A program made the translations under genes and the position numbers. Of a DNA stretch of 64,000 nucleotides, positions 62,012 to 64,000 are shown in pieces (position 1 is the first letter of the stretch; every line of letters begins with the position of its first letter). The stretch is from DATBGO01 sp050011895 (GTDB lineage: Bacteria; Actinomycetota; Actinomycetes; Streptosporangiales; Streptosporangiaceae), in the NCBI GenBank assembly GCA_050011895.1, contig JBEKIF010000006.1, forward strand, positions 124,001 through 188,000, in the 5' to 3' direction. The notes beneath the pieces were generated by a model that saw only the letters and a list, made by a program, of their open reading frames with translations, was not told the origin of the DNA and searched no databases.

Positions 62012-63730
62012 GTGGTTGACGTCGGGACCATCGGCTCAGCAGGGGAAGCCGTAAATTTACCGACTGCGCCCGGTGACCAGGCCGGCCCGGCGGTCCCGGT
62101 GCGCCGGATGCTGCCGGGGTGGCTGCCGCCCTGGTTCGGCGACGGGTGGCGTGACCTCCGCGGCGGATGGCGGCGGCAGCACCGGCCGCTGACCGTGATG
62201 GCCGTCGTCGTCGTGGTCTTCCTGCTGTTCGCCGGCTACCTGGCGCAGTCACGGTCCCTGGGCACGAATGCCGACGGCGCCAGCTTCGTCCTCCAGGCCT
62301 CGGACATGCTGCACGGCAACTGGCTGCTGCGCGGCTGGTGGCTCTCAGCCATGCCGGTCTACACCACCGAGCTGCCGGAGTACATGCTCGTGGAGCTGGC
62401 CCGCGGGGTGAGCCCCGATGTCATCAACGTGGCCGGGGCGGCGACCTTCACGGTGCTGCTGCTGCTCGCCGCGCTGCTCGCCAAGGGCCGGGCCACCGGC
62501 ACCGAGGCGCTCGCACGGGTACTGATCACGGTGGGCATCATGTTCGCGCCTGGGCCGCCCGTCAGTTCGGGCACCCTGCTCAACCTGCCTGATCACATCG
62601 GCACCCAGGTCCCGCTGCTGCTCATCTGGCTGGCAATGGACCGGCTGGCCGACCGCTGGTACCTGCCCTGGCTGGCCGGGCTGCTGCTCACCTGGGTGGA
62701 GATCGCTGATCAGATGGCGGTGTACGTCGGAGCGGCGCCGGTGATCGTCGTCTCGGCCATCCGGCTCTACCAGCGGCGTGTCTCGTGGCGGATCGATGCT
62801 GGGCTGCTGGTGGCGGCGGCGGTCTCGGTCATCGCGGCGGCAGGCATTCAGCTGGTCATTCGCCGGTCCGGCGGTTTTGTGGTCGTGCCGACCCCGGCGG
62901 TGTTCGTCCCGTCCGCGCAGATGCCACACAATCTGTGGCTCACGGTTGAATCGGGGCTGGCGCTGTTCGGCGCGGACTTCTTCGGGATGCGGCTCGGCCC
63001 TGCCGCGGCGGCCGTCCTGCTGCATTTCGCCGGGGTGGGCCTGGTGGCTTGGGCGTGCTGCATAGCGGCCCGGCGGCTGCTGTCCGCCGCCGACCGGCTG
63101 GTACCGGTGCTCTTCCTGGGCATCGCCATCAACCTGGCCGCGTACCTGTTGAGCACGCAGGCGATGGATCTCGGATCGACGCACGAACTCGCCGCGGTGC
63201 TCCCGTTCGGCGCCGTGCTGGCCGGCCGGCTGCTGCCTGGCAGGCTGGTGGCCGCCAAGCTGGTTCCGGCGCTGCTCGCGGTGCTGGTGTGCTATATGGG
63301 AGTGTTCGCCTACTACGCGAGCCGGCCCGCCAGGCCGCCAGCAACCCAGGCAGTCGCCTCGTGGCTGCTGGCCCATCATCTGGCCGCCGGGCTTGGCGAC
63401 TACTGGGCGGCCAACATCACGACCGTCGCGGCCGGGGGCCGGGTGCGGGTCCGGCCGGTCACCATCTCCTGTGGCCGGTTCGCCCCGTATGCCTGGGAGG
63501 CCAAGGAGTCCTGGTACCAGCAGCCGAATACTGCGACATTTCTCGTGCTTTCCCCCAGCAGCGGCGGCGGCCCGGCGAACGGAGCCACCGCAGAGGCCGC
63601 CGCCCAGTTCGGCCCGGCGCAACGTACTGCCCGGATCGGCGGCTATCAGGTCATGGTCTGGGATCATGACCTGATAGCTGCCGTGACCAGCGGGTTTCCG
63701 CGCGGCTGCGGCCAGCGGTGGCTTCGGTGA
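62012..63730 (+). CDS. Multi-pass membrane protein, unknown (GT-C-like topology)
   Basis: About 572 residues if GTG 62012 is the start; an internal ATG at 62108 (MLPGWLPPWFGDGWRD) is an alternative. About ten hydrophobic segments, from LTVMAVVVVVFLLFAGYLA to AKLVPALLAVLVCYMGVFAYYA, with a long first extracellular loop (SLGTNADGASFVLQASDMLHGNWLLRGWWLSAMPVYTTELPEYMLVE) and a C-terminal soluble domain of ~130 residues. The layout is like GT-C glycosyltransferase-type proteins with an acidic residue after the first helix (NADGAS), but no decisive motif is seen. Confidence 0.65.
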   Translation: MVDVGTIGSAGEAVNLPTAPGDQAGPAVPVRRMLPGWLPPWFGDGWRDLRGGWRRQHRPLTVMAVVVVVFLLFAGYLAQSRSLGTNADGASFVLQASDMLHGNWLLRGWWLSAMPVYTTELPEYMLVELARGVSPDVINVAGAATFTVLLLLAALLAKGRATGTEALARVLITVGIMFAPGPPVSSGTLLNLPDHIGTQVPLLLIWLAMDRLADRWYLPWLAGLLLTWVEIADQMAVYVGAAPVIVVSAIRLYQRRVSWRIDAGLLVAAAVSVIAAAGIQLVIRRSGGFVVVPTPAVFVPSAQMPHNLWLTVESGLALFGADFFGMRLGPAAAAVLLHFAGVGLVAWACCIAARRLLSAADRLVPVLFLGIAINLAAYLLSTQAMDLGSTHELAAVLPFGAVLAGRLLPGRLVAAKLVPALLAVLVCYMGVFAYYASRPARPPATQAVASWLLAHHLAAGLGDYWAANITTVAAGGRVRVRPVTISCGRFAPYAWEAKESWYQQPNTATFLVLSPSSGGGPANGATAEAAAQFGPAQRTARIGGYQVMVWDHDLIAAVTSGFPRGCGQRWLR

Positions 63731-63810
63731 GCGGAAGTGGCTTGCGGACGGCGAGCGATTCTGCGCGGTGGGCCGGCCTACCGGCTCGTTCTCGCGGCGC
63801 GCCCGCGGAT

Positions 63811-64000
63811 TCAGGCAGGCTGGGCCAGCACGATGGCGGGTGCCTGGCCCAGCAAGCCGATCCGGCGCGCGGCGGCCGTCAGGCCGCGGCGCCGCAGCCG
63901 GGGCAGGAGCTGGTCCTCGTTCGTGGTGAGCAGCACGACAGCACCGCCGGAGCGGGCCGTGTGCGCCGCCAGCCGCGAGGTGGCATCGAACAGCTCCAGA
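63811..64000 (-). CDS. Unidentified protein, C-terminal end (runs off the window)
   Basis: The frame is open from the window edge to TGA at 63811-63813; 62 residues remain: LELFDATSRLAAHTARSGGA, VVLLTTNEDQLLPRLRRRGL and TAAARRIGLLGQAPAIVLAQPA. The VVLLTTN strand and closing strand could be the end of an alpha/beta fold such as a methyltransferase, but this is not enough to name it. Confidence 0.5.
   Translation of the reverse strand, partial: LELFDATSRLAAHTARSGGAVVLLTTNEDQLLPRLRRRGLTAAARRIGLLGQAPAIVLAQPA

Overview
The window comes from a high-GC actinomycete chromosome. The evidence is strong third-position G/C, frequent GTG starts, many leaderless promoters (a -10 box 6-7 nt before the start codon), F420-type and ECF42-type genes, and an actinobacterial tmRNA whose tag reads ANSKRTHLALAA. 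The order prfB - lipoprotein - ftsE - ftsX - smpB - PBP-like gene - ssrA is a core actinobacterial arrangement. I would guess a Streptosporangiales-like lineage, but the sequence does not settle this.

Layout. 1-8.8 kb: the 3' part of nagA, an SDR oxidoreductase, a DUF222/HNH endonuclease with a long Gly-Pro repeat, two HAD proteins, a Vsr endonuclease with a repetitive tail, a DUF6912-like protein and pruA. 8.8-16.7 kb: acetoacetyl-CoA synthetase translationally coupled to a fragment of tryptophan 2,3-dioxygenase, then the large NAD-glutamate dehydrogenase. 16.9-24.3 kb: the translation and division core (prfB, ftsEX, smpB, a PBP-like protein without catalytic residues, ssrA). 24.3-31.1 kb: an accessory block directly after ssrA, with four VOC-family genes (one broken), a UvrA-like ATPase, an AraC-type regulator and an ECF42 sigma factor with its YCII partner. 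31.3-35.6 kb: an F420-type oxidoreductase, a thioesterase, a membrane protein with its winged-helix regulator, and a DUF4389 protein.

35.9-56.3 kb holds the most coherent system. Five copies of a 16-bp operator-like palindrome (GACTG-N6-CAGTC) lie at promoters of a Rieske oxygenase, a divergent acyl-CoA dehydrogenase / FAD amine oxidase-like pair, a divergent CrtI-like oxidoreductase / BetI-like TetR regulator pair, a PotD-type binding protein and a class III aminotransferase. With the PotABC-like transporter genes these look like one TetR regulon for uptake and oxidation of an amine or quaternary ammonium compound. Between the sites are a glutathione peroxidase, a cupin, a polysaccharide deacetylase, an S9 peptidase, an L,D-transpeptidase and an NDP-forming acyl-CoA synthetase.

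56.4-64 kb: an ArsR operon (VOC - ArsR - SRPBCC - small protein - YciI) behind a promoter with two perfect palindromes, a DUF3054 protein, a flavodoxin-like protein behind a 13-codon leader ORF, an AMP-dependent acyl-CoA ligase, a GNAT protein, a multi-pass membrane protein, and the end of an unidentified gene.

A recurring oddity is GC-rich minisatellite DNA. It occurs inside coding regions as in-frame low-complexity inserts (HNH, Vsr, AACS, NAD-GDH, DUF4389, acyl-CoA synthetase) and between genes as 9-41 bp tandem arrays, two of which run into stop codons.
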